Origin: Fibrobacter sp. | Lineage (GTDB): Bacteria; Fibrobacterota; Fibrobacteria; Fibrobacterales; Fibrobacteraceae | NCBI GenBank assembly: GCA_024398995.1 | Contig: JAKSIE010000018.1 | Location: forward strand, 1-40,262 | DNA: 40,262 nt | Direction of reading: 5' to 3' | Shown: one piece after another, positions 22,168-31,335 of the stretch | Layout: every line of letters starts with the position of its first letter | Position numbering within the stretch: the first letter of the stretch is position 1 | Position numbers and translations under genes: made by a program | The notes under the pieces: generated by a model | Databases searched by the model: none | The model's input: only the letters and a program-made list of their open reading frames with translations | What the model was told of the DNA's origin: nothing

Positions 22168-23055
22168 TTAGTATCTGATTTTTCCTTCAGCAACCTTGCG
22201 CAGATGCTGACCATAGGGAGACTTACCGTACTTGGCTGCGGATTCCAGCAGCTTTTCCTTACTGATCCAGCCGTTGATAAAAGCAATTTCTTCCACAGCG
22301 GAAATTTGGATGCCCTGGCGGTTTTCGACCATGCGAACGAAATCGCCGGCTTCAATCAGGCTGTCCATAGTACCGGTATCAAGCCAAGCAAAGCCTCGGC
22401 CCAACAGTTTCACGTCCAGCTGGCCCATATCCAAATAGGTCTTGTTCAGGTCAGTGATTTCAAGCTCACCACGGGCGCTAGGTTCCTGTGCCTTTGCAAA
22501 ACCGGACACGCGATTGTCGTAGAAGTACAGTCCAGTAATGGCGTAGTTGCTCTTGGGTTCCTTGGGTTTTTCCTCCACGGAAATCACCTTGCCCGCAGCA
22601 TCGAATTCTACAACGCCAAAGCGTTCCGGATCTTCCACATAGTAGCCAAAGACACTGGCACGACCATTCTCCTCGGCATTTTTTACAGCAGCCTTGAGAA
22701 GAGGACTAAAGCCGTTACCGTAGAAAATATTATCGCCAAGAACCATGGCGCAGCAATCATTACCAATAAACTCTTCACCCAGGATAAAAGCCTGTGCCAG
22801 ACCATCAGGGCTAGGCTGTACCTTGTAGCTCAGGTTCAAGCCCATAGCGCTACCATCACCCAGCAAGCGTTCAAAGTTGGGCAAGTCCGTAGGCGTAGAA
22901 ATAATCAAAATATCACGAATACCCGCAAGCATCAAGGTTGAAAGCGGATAGTAGATCATGGGCTTGTCGTAAACAGGCAGAAGCTGCTTACTGGTGACCA
23001 TGGTCAGCGGATAGAGGCGAGTGCCGGAGCCTCCGGCAAGAATAATTCCCTTCAT
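22168..23055 (-). CDS. rfbA: Glucose-1-phosphate thymidylyltransferase
   Basis: The 295-residue RmlA makes dTDP-glucose from glucose 1-phosphate and dTTP, the first step to dTDP-rhamnose. The nucleotide-binding start [17 protein letters not shown] is followed by [69 protein letters not shown] and [10 protein letters not shown]. Length and motifs are standard. The ATG overlaps the wzc stop by one base (TAATG), so the two are translationally coupled; a weak GGAAAG precedes it. Confidence 0.97.
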   Translation of the reverse strand: MKGIILAGGSGTRLYPLTMVTSKQLLPVYDKPMIYYPLSTLMLAGIRDILIISTPTDLPNFERLLGDGSAMGLNLSYKVQPSPDGLAQAFILGEEFIGNDCCAMVLGDNIFYGNGFSPLLKAAVKNAEENGRASVFGYYVEDPERFGVVEFDAAGKVISVEEKPKEPKSNYAITGLYFYDNRVSGFAKAQEPSARGELEITDLNKTYLDMGQLDVKLLGRGFAWLDTGTMDSLIEAGDFVRMVENRQGIQISAVEEIAFINGWISKEKLLESAAKYGKSPYGQHLRKVAEGKIRY

Positions 23056-25151
23056 TAATACTTTCCGTACTTGTAACCGAAGCCTTCGCTACGAGTGTGT
23101 TCATACTTGTTGATGACGATGGAAGCATGAGCATTGCCATTGCCCTTCAAGATCTGGCCCATACCGTCCTGGATGGCTTCGATAGAATGCTTGTTGTATT
23201 CAATAACCATCACAATCTGAGCTGCTACGCGGCAAGCCAAGGCGGCGTCGGTAACCAGCATGATAGGCGGAGTATCCACAATAATCAAGTCGTACTGGGA
23301 TTTAAAGTTTTCAATCAATTCCTGGTAGCGCTTGGAGCCGAGAAGTTCCGCCGGGTTGGCAGGAACATTGCCGCAAGGAATAACAAAAAGGTTTTCCACT
23401 TCTGTGGGGAAGATAACCTTTTCAGGTTCCACAGCCTTCAAAAGGACCTGAGAGAAACCATCACCGCGCTTGATGCCGAATTCCTTGTGGAGACGGCCCT
23501 TACGAAGGTCAGCGTCAATGAGAAGCACTTTCTTGCCCATGCCGGCAAAGAGAGCGGCCAGGTTCACAGAAATAAAGCTCTTACCTACACCGGGAATCAA
23601 GCCGCTGACTCCAATCACGGAGGCGGAGTCGTCCATCATGGAGAATTCCAGAGAGGAGCGGAGGGCGCGGAGGGATTCCACAGCCACGTCATCAGGTTCG
23701 ACCACGGCCAAAGGTCTTGTGCCCTTGGTACCGCTGGGATTACCCTTGGGAACCTTAGCATAGACCGTAAAGCCCGTTTCCTTTTCAATAAAGCTTGCGC
23801 TCTTGACGCCGTTGCTGAACCTGGTCTTGAAGGAAACGAGGACTGCACCCAGCAAAAATCCCAGGAACAGGGCAACGCAGACAATCATCTTCGGCTTAGG
23901 CTTGGTGGGGCGGGTTACGATTTCAGCAAAGTCCACAATGCGAACAGAACCGACTTCGCCGGCAGAAACCAAACGGAGCTGCTGGATGTTGTTCAACATC
24001 GTAGTGTACATGACCTTGGTAAGTTCGACTTCGTTCTGAAGTTTCAGCACTTCCTGCTGAGTAGCCGGAAGCTTCTTGACCTGAGAAGAGGTACCACCCA
24101 GTTCGCGCTTCAATGCCGCTTCCTGGTCTTCAAGAGTCTTAACCGTGGGATGTTCAGAATGGAACAAGCGGATAGCTTCCTGCTTTTTCTGCTGCAGGTT
24201 CAAGATGTCCTGCTGGAGTCTCATACGGCGTTCCAAGACCAAGCGGGTTTCAGCATTGATATCCACAGAGCCAACCTGGTTGCGGTAGGCGTTCAGGTTC
24301 ATCAAGGAAGAGTCCATCTGTGCCTTAACATCGGGCAGCTGCTTTTCCAGGAATTCCAAAGTTTTCTGGGCCTCTGCGTTTCGTTCTTCCACGTTCTGGC
24401 GCAGGTAGGAAGATGCAACTTCGTTCAGCACGGCCACGGCACGATCCGGATAGATATCCATGTAGGAGAATTCCAGAATACCGGTCTTCTTACCGCGTTC
24501 CGCAACATCGAATGCGCTGCGGAAATCCCCAATTGCATCCAAACGACGCTTCTTGGTAATTTCAAACTTCTGGCCAGCGACACCCTTGATGTCCAAAACG
24601 CCGATTGTCACAGAGTCGCCTGCATAGGGGAACTTAAAGGTTTGGCCGGCAACACCAGAGAAAACCTTCTTTTCGTCCTGGTCATACAAGTCGTAGGAAC
24701 CGATACTATCCGTAAGCACGGCAAACCAGGGGCCATACTTGTTTTCAGAAACAATGCTATCCCAAGGAACTTCGAAGTTGGAAATATCCATTCGACCTTC
24801 CCTGTGAAGAAGGCGATCCATGATGTTTTTCGGTTCTGCGTAGTACAGCAAATTCATCTTTTCTACGGCAGAGCCCATCACCTGGCGGCTCTTGATCAAT
24901 TCTATTTCCGTTTCTGCAGGACTGTTGGTCGCAAAAAGGCCACCAAGGCCGTTCATCATGGAAGCGCCCTTGTTATTCTTGGATTCAATCTGAAGAAGTG
25001 CATCCACCTTGTAAATAGGACGAATCCACATAGAAACAAAAACACCAATGATACCGGCCAAGATAATGCAGGGGAGCATAATTTTCCAATTCTTGGCAAG
25101 ATCTCTAAGGAGTTCAGACAACTCTGCTTCTTCTTTCTTTTTGGTAGCCAT
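23055..25151 (-). CDS. wzc: Wzc-type tyrosine autokinase / chain-length determinant
   Basis: The 698-residue protein combines a Wzz domain and a bacterial tyrosine kinase. Membrane segments lie at about 23-43 and 422-441, with a large periplasmic coiled-coil region between them. The cytoplasmic kinase has Walker [10 protein letters not shown] at 517-525, Walker A' LLIDADLR at 543-550 and Walker B LIIVDTPP at 622-629. The C-terminus carries a tyrosine cluster (Tyr683, 693, 695 and 698), the autophosphorylation sites read by Wzb. It controls polymerisation and export with Wza. An AAAGGA Shine-Dalgarno precedes the ATG. It is the first gene of the operon and is divergent from the helicase gene 88 bases away; I cannot fix its promoter. 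Confidence 0.96.
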   Translation of the reverse strand: MATKKKEEAELSELLRDLAKNWKIMLPCIILAGIIGVFVSMWIRPIYKVDALLQIESKNNKGASMMNGLGGLFATNSPAETEIELIKSRQVMGSAVEKMNLLYYAEPKNIMDRLLHREGRMDISNFEVPWDSIVSENKYGPWFAVLTDSIGSYDLYDQDEKKVFSGVAGQTFKFPYAGDSVTIGVLDIKGVAGQKFEITKKRRLDAIGDFRSAFDVAERGKKTGILEFSYMDIYPDRAVAVLNEVASSYLRQNVEERNAEAQKTLEFLEKQLPDVKAQMDSSLMNLNAYRNQVGSVDINAETRLVLERRMRLQQDILNLQQKKQEAIRLFHSEHPTVKTLEDQEAALKRELGGTSSQVKKLPATQQEVLKLQNEVELTKVMYTTMLNNIQQLRLVSAGEVGSVRIVDFAEIVTRPTKPKPKMIVCVALFLGFLLGAVLVSFKTRFSNGVKSASFIEKETGFTVYAKVPKGNPSGTKGTRPLAVVEPDDVAVESLRALRSSLEFSMMDDSASVIGVSGLIPGVGKSFISVNLAALFAGMGKKVLLIDADLRKGRLHKEFGIKRGDGFSQVLLKAVEPEKVIFPTEVENLFVIPCGNVPANPAELLGSKRYQELIENFKSQYDLIIVDTPPIMLVTDAALACRVAAQIVMVIEYNKHSIEAIQDGMGQILKGNGNAHASIVINKYEHTRSEGFGYKYGKY

Positions 25152-25227
25152 AAAATCCTTTCAGGAAATACGTACAAAAAACACTTACCGCTAAAATTTA
25201 CAAATTATGGCATAGTCGTAATGATTC

Positions 25228-25233
25228 TATCTT
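25228..25233 (+). promoter_or_regulatory. -10 of the DUF3516 helicase gene, probably leaderless
   Basis: TATCTT ends six bases before the ATG at 25240. No Shine-Dalgarno. Confidence 0.5.
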
Positions 25234-25239
25234 TGCATT

Positions 25240-27831
25240 ATGACCGAAAAAAAGCCTACAACTCTAAAAGACTTTATTCCCCAAAACGATATTTCCTCCG
25301 AATCCCTTTTGGAATCATTCCTCGGTTGGGCTGAATCAAGAGGGACAAGCCTTTATCCCGCTCAGGAAGAGGCCATTTTGGAACTTTTAGACGGCAAAAA
25401 CGTCATTTTGAACACACCCACGGGCTCTGGAAAATCCATGGTGGCCCAGGCTCTTCATTTCGACAGTCTTGCCCACGGTAGGCGTAGCGTTTACACTTGC
25501 CCCATTAAGGCTTTAGTCAACGAAAAATGGATGGCGTTGTGTAAGGAATTCGGTCCTGAGAATGTGGGTCTTTCCACTGGCGACGCCACCGTAAATCGCG
25601 ACGCCCCCATCATCTGCTGCACCGCAGAAATTCTCGCCAACATGGCCCTTTGCGAAGGAGAAATGTCCACTATTTCCGATGTGGTCATGGACGAATTCCA
25701 TTACTACTCCGACAAGGAACGCGGAGCCGCTTGGCAGATACCCCTCTTGACCATGCCCCACACCCGTTTTTTGCTGATGAGCGCAACCATCGGCGCTACG
25801 GAATTTTTCGAACGGGAAATGACAAAACATACGGGCAAGGAATCTATCACCGTCCGCTCTACGGACCGCCCCGTCCCCCTGGATTTTACCTATTCCGAAA
25901 CGGAACTTTCCAACACGGTACAAAAACTTGTCAATGAAGGTAAGGCCCCTGTTTACGTGGTTCATTTTACCCAGGCGGCAGCGGCAACAAACGCCCAGAA
26001 CTTTATGAGTCTGGACCTTTGCACCAAAGAGGAAAAACAGGCCATCAACGAAGCTATTAAAGAGGTTCGTTTCAGCAGTCCCTATGGCCCCGAAGTCAAG
26101 CGCTGGCTGAAGCAAGGCATTGGAATTCATCACGCGGGTTTGCTGCCCAAGTATCGCATTCTTTGCGAAAAACTAGCCCAGAAGGGTTTGCTGAAAGTGA
26201 TCTGCGGAACTGATACTTTGGGCGTTGGCGTCAACGTTCCCATTCGCACCGTCTTGTTCACTCAGCTTTGTAAATTCAGCGGCGACAAGACTGCAATCCT
26301 TACCGCCCGTGACTTCCACCAAATTGCAGGCCGCGCCGGACGCAAAGGTTTCGACGACATCGGATACGTAGTGGCGCAGGCTCCCGAACACGTCATCGAG
26401 AACCTCAAACTCGAAGCAAAGACAAAGCAGACCGGCAAAAAGTTCCAGAAGAAAAAGCCCCCTGAACACGGCTATGTTCCCTTCGACAAGGGAACCTACG
26501 AACGACTTATTCAAGCCGCTCCCGAACCTCTGACATCCAGTTTCCAAGTCAACCATGGCATGCTTTTGAACATCCTGAGTCGCCCCACAGACGGCTGCCG
26601 CGCCATGCGTAACTTACTTAAGGACTGCCACGAATCCGCCGCCAGCAAACGCAAATTAGAGAAACGTTCCTTCCAGCTGTTCCGCGGCCTCGTCGAAGGG
26701 CACATCATTGAATTCGTCCCGCAGATTGCGCCGGGCTACAGCAAGCTCCGCGTGAACATGGACCTGCAGGACGATTTCTCCATGAATCAGCCACTTTCCT
26801 TGTATTTGCTGGACACCCTACCCAAGCTAGACAAGGATAGTCCCGACTACGCTCTGGATGTTATTACTTTGTGCGAAAGTATCGTGGAAAATCCCGAAAC
26901 CATCTTGCGCATCCAGCAGAACAAGGCAAAGAACGCTCGCATGGACGAATTGAAGGCCCAAGGCATGGAATTCAACCAGCGTATGGAAGAATTGGAAAAG
27001 GTGGAATACCCCAAGCCCCTTCGCGATTTCATTTACGACACCTACAACAATTTTGCAGAAAACCACCCGTGGGTCGATGTAAACGTAGAGCCCAAATCTA
27101 TTGTCCGCGAAATGTTCGAAAATTTCAGCACCTTCAGCGGTTACGTAAAGCAGTACAACCTGCAGCGCATGGAAGCCATTCTCCTACGCCATCTGAACTA
27201 CGTCTACAAAGTCCTGCAGCAAACCGTTCCCGACAGCTACAAGAACGAAGAACTCCGCGACATGGAAGAGTACCTGGGCGATATGATTCGCCGCACGGAC
27301 TCCAGCCTGCTGGAGGAATGGGAAAAGATGGCCCATCCCGAAGACTACCAGAAACGTATGGAAGCCGCTGGCGCCATCGAAATGGAAACTGCCTTCGGTG
27401 CAGACAAAATTGCCGCCGACATCACCTACGACAAAAAACGCTTCGTCAACATGGTCCGCCAACGCATCTTCCAGCTCATGGGAGCGCTACAGAAACAAGC
27501 CTTCGGCGACGTTTTGGATATGCTGGCCGACGACTTGGCGGAAGGCCAGATGCTGGTGGATGGCGAGGGCAAGCCCTGGACCGAAAACCGCCTGATGGAA
27601 ATCATGGCTGCCTACATCGCAGAACACCACAAGTTCCGCCTGGACGTGGAAGGACGATCCGTCCATCACAGCATCATCACCTACGAAGGTGACATCATGC
27701 GCATCCAGCAGATGCTGCAGGACGAAGAAGATTTCAACGACTGGAGTATTGACTTCGAAATCGACATGAAGGAATGCCGCGAGGCCGGCATGCCCCTCAT
27801 CAAGCGTATGGTTCGAATCGGCGAGGTTTAA
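25240..27831 (+). CDS. Ski2-like DEAD/DEAH-box helicase with DUF3516 domain
   Basis: An 863-residue superfamily 2 helicase. Motifs are Q-like YPAQEEAI near 39, Walker A TPTGSGKS at 59-66, DEFH at 151-154, SAT at 181-183, the [10 protein letters not shown] segment near 297, [12 protein letters not shown] near 323 and [10 protein letters not shown] at 361-370. The C-terminal half (about 420-863) has no standard helicase module and fits DUF3516, which accompanies this subfamily in Actinobacteria and others. Ski2-like enzymes unwind RNA or DNA 3' to 5'; the substrate of this branch is not established. The stop shares the palindrome TTAA with the stop of the convergent TIGR02145 gene, so the two messages overlap at their 3' ends. 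Confidence 0.9.
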   Translation: MTEKKPTTLKDFIPQNDISSESLLESFLGWAESRGTSLYPAQEEAILELLDGKNVILNTPTGSGKSMVAQALHFDSLAHGRRSVYTCPIKALVNEKWMALCKEFGPENVGLSTGDATVNRDAPIICCTAEILANMALCEGEMSTISDVVMDEFHYYSDKERGAAWQIPLLTMPHTRFLLMSATIGATEFFEREMTKHTGKESITVRSTDRPVPLDFTYSETELSNTVQKLVNEGKAPVYVVHFTQAAAATNAQNFMSLDLCTKEEKQAINEAIKEVRFSSPYGPEVKRWLKQGIGIHHAGLLPKYRILCEKLAQKGLLKVICGTDTLGVGVNVPIRTVLFTQLCKFSGDKTAILTARDFHQIAGRAGRKGFDDIGYVVAQAPEHVIENLKLEAKTKQTGKKFQKKKPPEHGYVPFDKGTYERLIQAAPEPLTSSFQVNHGMLLNILSRPTDGCRAMRNLLKDCHESAASKRKLEKRSFQLFRGLVEGHIIEFVPQIAPGYSKLRVNMDLQDDFSMNQPLSLYLLDTLPKLDKDSPDYALDVITLCESIVENPETILRIQQNKAKNARMDELKAQGMEFNQRMEELEKVEYPKPLRDFIYDTYNNFAENHPWVDVNVEPKSIVREMFENFSTFSGYVKQYNLQRMEAILLRHLNYVYKVLQQTVPDSYKNEELRDMEEYLGDMIRRTDSSLLEEWEKMAHPEDYQKRMEAAGAIEMETAFGADKIAADITYDKKRFVNMVRQRIFQLMGALQKQAFGDVLDMLADDLAEGQMLVDGEGKPWTENRLMEIMAAYIAEHHKFRLDVEGRSVHHSIITYEGDIMRIQQMLQDEEDFNDWSIDFEIDMKECREAGMPLIKRMVRIGEV

Positions 27832-28472
27832 TCCTTTACGCAGCGGATAGAAAGGGCATCACTTTTGTAGGTATAGTCCGCCCCGATTTTACCGCCACGG
27901 AAGCTGATGCTACGATACCTGGCATATTCGTCCCCCTCAGCGGTAGAAGTCCAGTAGTAGGCGGACTTGTTCAAGTCGTAAAAATACCCCATACTGTAAC
28001 GGCTACCCGAAGGTACCGACGCAAAGCCGACACTATCCTTCCCCACCACAGAACCTAGGCATTCATCCCAATATTCGACGGATTTAAGCATCGTTCCCGG
28101 CAGACCTTCCTGCAGGCTCCTGCAGTATTCACAAAGCTCATGCCATTCCTCTTCAGAAGGGAGGTGCCAGCCTTCGGGAGCGATCTTCATTGCGGCGTTC
28201 CAAGTATAAAGACGACCAAATTTGCCCACATTGGCTTCCACTTCACCATAAACAAAGCTGTCCTTGTCATCGTCAGCCACGCCGCCCTTGGTCACGTAAC
28301 GGAGGTTTTCTGCCATCCAAATCTGGTTTCCAATTTTCACAGTGCTATAAATTTCACCGTCACGATCATCAACAAGGGAACCATAACCAAACTTGGCACC
28401 ATTATCTAACAAATATGCGGCGAACTCTTCGTCTTTTACATTTTTTGTCATATCGGTACCAGAAAAAAGCAT
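27828..28472 (-). CDS. TIGR02145 (Fibrobacter major paralogous) domain protein
   Basis: The 214-residue protein is largely one TIGR02145 domain: [18 protein letters not shown], the [12 protein letters not shown] segment, [20 protein letters not shown], a [19 protein letters not shown] segment, [20 protein letters not shown] and a final LSIRCVKD. This family is strongly expanded in Fibrobacter and is related to surface or exported proteins; function is unknown. No signal peptide is apparent here, which is unusual for the family. The ATG at 28472 has AAAGG eight bases upstream; an ATG at 28451 is possible. A near-consensus sigma-54 promoter lies at 28556-28541, giving a leader of about 58 bases with a long palindrome. 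The stop overlaps the helicase stop. Confidence 0.88.
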   Translation of the reverse strand: MLFSGTDMTKNVKDEEFAAYLLDNGAKFGYGSLVDDRDGEIYSTVKIGNQIWMAENLRYVTKGGVADDDKDSFVYGEVEANVGKFGRLYTWNAAMKIAPEGWHLPSEEEWHELCEYCRSLQEGLPGTMLKSVEYWDECLGSVVGKDSVGFASVPSGSRYSMGYFYDLNKSAYYWTSTAEGDEYARYRSISFRGGKIGADYTYKSDALSIRCVKD

Positions 28473-28495
28473 GATTTCGGCCTTTGTTTTACATA

Positions 28496-28514
28496 AAATG
28501 AAAATTTTTCATTT
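28496..28514. promoter_or_regulatory. Palindrome in the leader of the TIGR02145 gene
   Basis: AAATGAAAA and TTTTCATTT flank a single T: a perfect 9-bp inverted repeat in the interval between the sigma-54 start (about 28530) and the ATG at 28472. It could be an operator or an RNA structure. Confidence 0.4.
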
Positions 28515-28540
28515 ATTGCTTTGTTTTTCGCAAACTGTAA

Positions 28541-28556
28541 TGCAAAACCCGTGCCA
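28541..28556 (-). promoter_or_regulatory. Sigma-54 promoter of the TIGR02145 gene
   Basis: On minus TGGCACG, GGTT, TTGCA: a full match to the -24/-12 consensus, with GG (28555-28554) and GC (28543-28542) separated by ten bases. The expected start is near 28530. It is the second such element in the window and differs from the one at 3700-3715 at one base. Confidence 0.8.
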
Positions 28557-28617
28557 ATAGCTCTAAAATCCAGCCATTGTCAACAAAGTAAGCCTTTCGT
28601 CCACACGGACTTGTTTC

Positions 28618-28623
28618 TATATT
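28618..28623 (+). promoter_or_regulatory. -10 of nadA, probably leaderless
   Basis: TATATT ends seven bases before the ATG at 28631. No Shine-Dalgarno. Confidence 0.5.
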
Positions 28624-28630
28624 TGGCGCC

Positions 28631-29647
28631 ATGACTGCAGAAGAACTTTTTAATTGTCTCAAGACTATCCAGCCCGGCGCTGTACTTTGCACCTACTCCA
28701 TGGAAAAATGCGAGCAGATGCTCCCCCTCATTAACGAAATCAACGAGCTTAAGAAAGAACGCGACGCCGTCATTCTCGCCCACAGCTACGTTGCCCCGGA
28801 AATCATCCTGGGCGTAGCCGACTACGATGGCGACAGCTTTAAGCTGAGCCAAGACGCCACCAAGGTGAACGCAAAGACCATCGTGTTCTCCGCCGTCCGT
28901 TTTATGGGCGAAACCGCAAAGATTTTAAACCCCACCAAGGACGTTCTGATTCCCGGCCCTCTCACCGGTTGTAGTCTCGCCGACTCCATCACCGGAGCCG
29001 AAGTCCGTGCACTCCGCGAGAAGTATCCGGACCACACCTTCGTCTGCTACATCAACACCACCGCCGATGTGAAGGCAAACTGCGACGTTTGCGTTACCAG
29101 CTCTAACGTGATGAAGATTGTAAGCAGCCTCGAAAACGACAAGATCGTGTTCGTTCCCGATGGACTTATGGGTCAGAACCTCATTGACGAAATGAAGAAG
29201 AGGGGCATCAAGAAGGAAATCGTGCTGCACAGCGGTTGCTGCTACGTGCACGAAACCTACGATTCCGAACTGATTAACTTCTTCCGCAGCCAAAATCCAG
29301 GTCTTAAGGTGGTGAGCCACCCCGAATGCCATCCGGGTGTCGCCCTGCTCAGCGATTACGTAGGCAGCACCGGCCAGATGGTCACCTACATCAAGGACCA
29401 GCCCGAAGGCACTCCGTTCCTGCTCCTCACCGAATGCGGTCTCAATGCCCGCATGCAGTATGAGTTCCCGAACAAGACCTTCATTGGCAGCTGCAGCATG
29501 TGCAAGTACATGAAGTCCAACTCTCTGGAAAACATCCTGGAAACCCTCCGCCATCCGGAAAAGGCCCAGCGCGTGGAACTGGACGAAGAAACCCGCGTCG
29601 CCGCTAAAAAGTGCATCGACGCAATGTTCTATTACGCAGCCAAGTAA
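28631..29647 (+). CDS. nadA: Quinolinate synthase NadA
   Basis: The 338-residue enzyme condenses iminoaspartate with dihydroxyacetone phosphate to quinolinate in NAD synthesis, using a 4Fe-4S cluster. Visible features are the internal repeats ILAHSYVAPEI, DYDGDSFKLSQDA, FMGETAKILNP, the Cys114 segment GPLTGCSLADSI, HSGCCYVHE (Cys203/204), HPECHPGV and GSCSMCKYMKSN with Cys288. These include the three conserved cluster ligands. nadB and nadC are not in the window. The next gene starts within its stop codon (TAATG), coupling nadA to an outer-membrane protein. Confidence 0.97.
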   Translation: MTAEELFNCLKTIQPGAVLCTYSMEKCEQMLPLINEINELKKERDAVILAHSYVAPEIILGVADYDGDSFKLSQDATKVNAKTIVFSAVRFMGETAKILNPTKDVLIPGPLTGCSLADSITGAEVRALREKYPDHTFVCYINTTADVKANCDVCVTSSNVMKIVSSLENDKIVFVPDGLMGQNLIDEMKKRGIKKEIVLHSGCCYVHETYDSELINFFRSQNPGLKVVSHPECHPGVALLSDYVGSTGQMVTYIKDQPEGTPFLLLTECGLNARMQYEFPNKTFIGSCSMCKYMKSNSLENILETLRHPEKAQRVELDEETRVAAKKCIDAMFYYAAK

Positions 29648-30318
29648 TGAAAAAATTATTGTTCACATTAATCGCCGCAGTCGCCATGTTCTGCTCTCAA
29701 GCCATGGCCGACGATTACTGGCCCAGATCCTACTTCATAGAGGCCGGCTGGGGACTAGCTTATTCTACCGGCGATTTGAACAATACTACACTCAAAGTCA
29801 AGGATACCCTGGATAGGGACCTTAGCATCTACATGCCTGATCTGGGTTTGATGACCCAGCCCGACTTGACCATCGGTGCTAACATCTGGGCATTTACCTT
29901 GGCGGCGAACTTTACCTATTGGAAGAGCAAGGCCGAACTTTCAAATTACGAAGACCACGACATGTTCAATTCTCGCATGTGGCGTTTCGGCATTGAGTTC
30001 ACCTACAACCTGCTCTATCCCGAAGATCTCCAAATAGGCCTGGGTGGCGGATACTCCTACGCCAATATCAAAACACAGAAATCCGCCATGGACTCCCACG
30101 GAGACGCTGAAGAAGCGGAAATCTTGGGTTCCAGCCTCGCACTCGTTGCGAACGTCCGTTACTTCTTTACGAAGAATCTCATATTGGCACCCACCTTTAA
30201 GATTTACGGAAACTGGTTCAAGAACGCCTACGCGGCAAGTACTGAGCTCCAGGACGTAAAGCCTTACTTGTGGCAGACATTTATTTTTGGGGCTATTTCA
30301 TTTCAATACCAGTTCTAA
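29647..30318 (+). CDS. Outer-membrane beta-barrel protein
   Basis: The 223-residue product begins with a signal peptide (MKKLLFTLIAAVAMFCSQAMA, cleaved near MADDY). The rest alternates in amphipathic strands rich in aromatic residues (YFIEAGWGLAYSTGD, MWRFGIEFTYNLLY, LGGGYSYANI, NLILAPTFKIYGNWF) and ends in Phe (AISFQYQF), the usual end of a barrel inserted by BamA. No specific family is recognised. The start overlaps the nadA stop by one base with no Shine-Dalgarno; a longer frame from 29611 would lie inside nadA and has no signal peptide at its start. Confidence 0.8.
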   Translation: MKKLLFTLIAAVAMFCSQAMADDYWPRSYFIEAGWGLAYSTGDLNNTTLKVKDTLDRDLSIYMPDLGLMTQPDLTIGANIWAFTLAANFTYWKSKAELSNYEDHDMFNSRMWRFGIEFTYNLLYPEDLQIGLGGGYSYANIKTQKSAMDSHGDAEEAEILGSSLALVANVRYFFTKNLILAPTFKIYGNWFKNAYAASTELQDVKPYLWQTFIFGAISFQYQF

Positions 30319-30330
30319 TACAGGATCCGT

Positions 30331-31290
30331 ATGAAGACAATCAACAAACTCATCACCCTCTTTATGATGGCAACCGCCATCTCTGCTTATGCAGCAGACA
30401 TTAATGGCTGGGCAACAACAACAGAAACCTTGAACGCATTCGTCAAGGCAAACAATCGCGCAGGCTATGTCAAGCCCATCATCGACAACATCGGCAACGT
30501 GCTGAACAGCAACTGGTTCAGCGGTTCCACCATCGATAAGGGTTTTGCTTTCGAAGCTGGTATGCCCTTCGCCCTCGTCCCCATCGGAGACGATGACAAG
30601 GTTTACAAGAGTCCCTACAGCAATAACAAGATTCCTTCTATTTTCGGTAGACGTTGCAGAGCCGACGAAGCCTGCAACAACGGTACCATCTACGGTAACG
30701 AAACCTTGAACGGACTCCCCCTCTTCACCTACCCGTACATGCAGATGGGTTTCAGCTTCTACCATGCTCGCCTCGTTCTCCGCGGCATGTGGCTTCCGGC
30801 CATTAGCGAATTGCAGGGTTTCAACCTCTGGGGCGCAGGTCTTCAGTACAGTTTCGGTCACTTGTATAAGAAGGATAAGAACGCCGTTAAGAGCTTGGAT
30901 ATCAGCCTCCTGTTTGGCTACAACTCCAGCACCGTCAAGTACCAGCCCAAGGAATACAAGTCTCCCCTGGTTCTTGACATCACCGCTCTTACTGCAGACG
31001 TAATCATCGGTTACAAGCCCATCAAGGAAATGGAAATCATGGCAACCTTCGGTTACCAGTACACCAACATGGACGCATCCGGAAAGATGACCGTCAAGGA
31101 CGATTACGCTTTCCTTGGCAACATCAAGCCGGACCAGTCCGTCCAGGGTAACAGCGGTTTCAAGTTCGGTATCGAAATGGCATTCACTCTGGGCAACATG
31201 TTCCACCCGGTTGTGGGCTTCGATTACGCAGGCAAGTCCAGCTTTACCACCAACCTGCTCTACTTCAAGCAGCAGAACGGCAAGGAATAA
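30331..31290 (+). CDS. Outer-membrane protein, DUF6588-like
   Basis: The 319-residue protein has a signal peptide (about 1-21, ending SAYA/ADING). Strand-like segments with regular Gly and aromatic residues fill the remainder (FAFEAGMPFALVPIG, YMQMGFSFYHARLVLRGMWLP, LWGAGLQYSFGHLY, LDISLLFGYNSSTV, FKFGIEMAFTLGNMFHPVVG). The layout is like DUF6588 barrel proteins of Bacteroidetes, but I cannot confirm the family. It follows the previous barrel gene by 12 bases behind an AGGA Shine-Dalgarno. Ligand and role are unknown. Confidence 0.72.
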   Translation: MKTINKLITLFMMATAISAYAADINGWATTTETLNAFVKANNRAGYVKPIIDNIGNVLNSNWFSGSTIDKGFAFEAGMPFALVPIGDDDKVYKSPYSNNKIPSIFGRRCRADEACNNGTIYGNETLNGLPLFTYPYMQMGFSFYHARLVLRGMWLPAISELQGFNLWGAGLQYSFGHLYKKDKNAVKSLDISLLFGYNSSTVKYQPKEYKSPLVLDITALTADVIIGYKPIKEMEIMATFGYQYTNMDASGKMTVKDDYAFLGNIKPDQSVQGNSGFKFGIEMAFTLGNMFHPVVGFDYAGKSSFTTNLLYFKQQNGKE

Positions 31291-31335
31291 TTTTTCAGAA
31301 TTACGCGCAATCGCAACAAATAAAGAAGGCATAAC

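Noticed and set aside
22155..22355. N-terminal extension of rfbC
   Set aside because: The 67 extra codons lie within rfbA in another frame; RmlC normally begins close to the chosen ATG.
23097..25334. 745-codon open frame on plus opposite wzc
   Set aside because: Shadow of wzc; no signal peptide, domain or Shine-Dalgarno, and it overlaps the helicase start.
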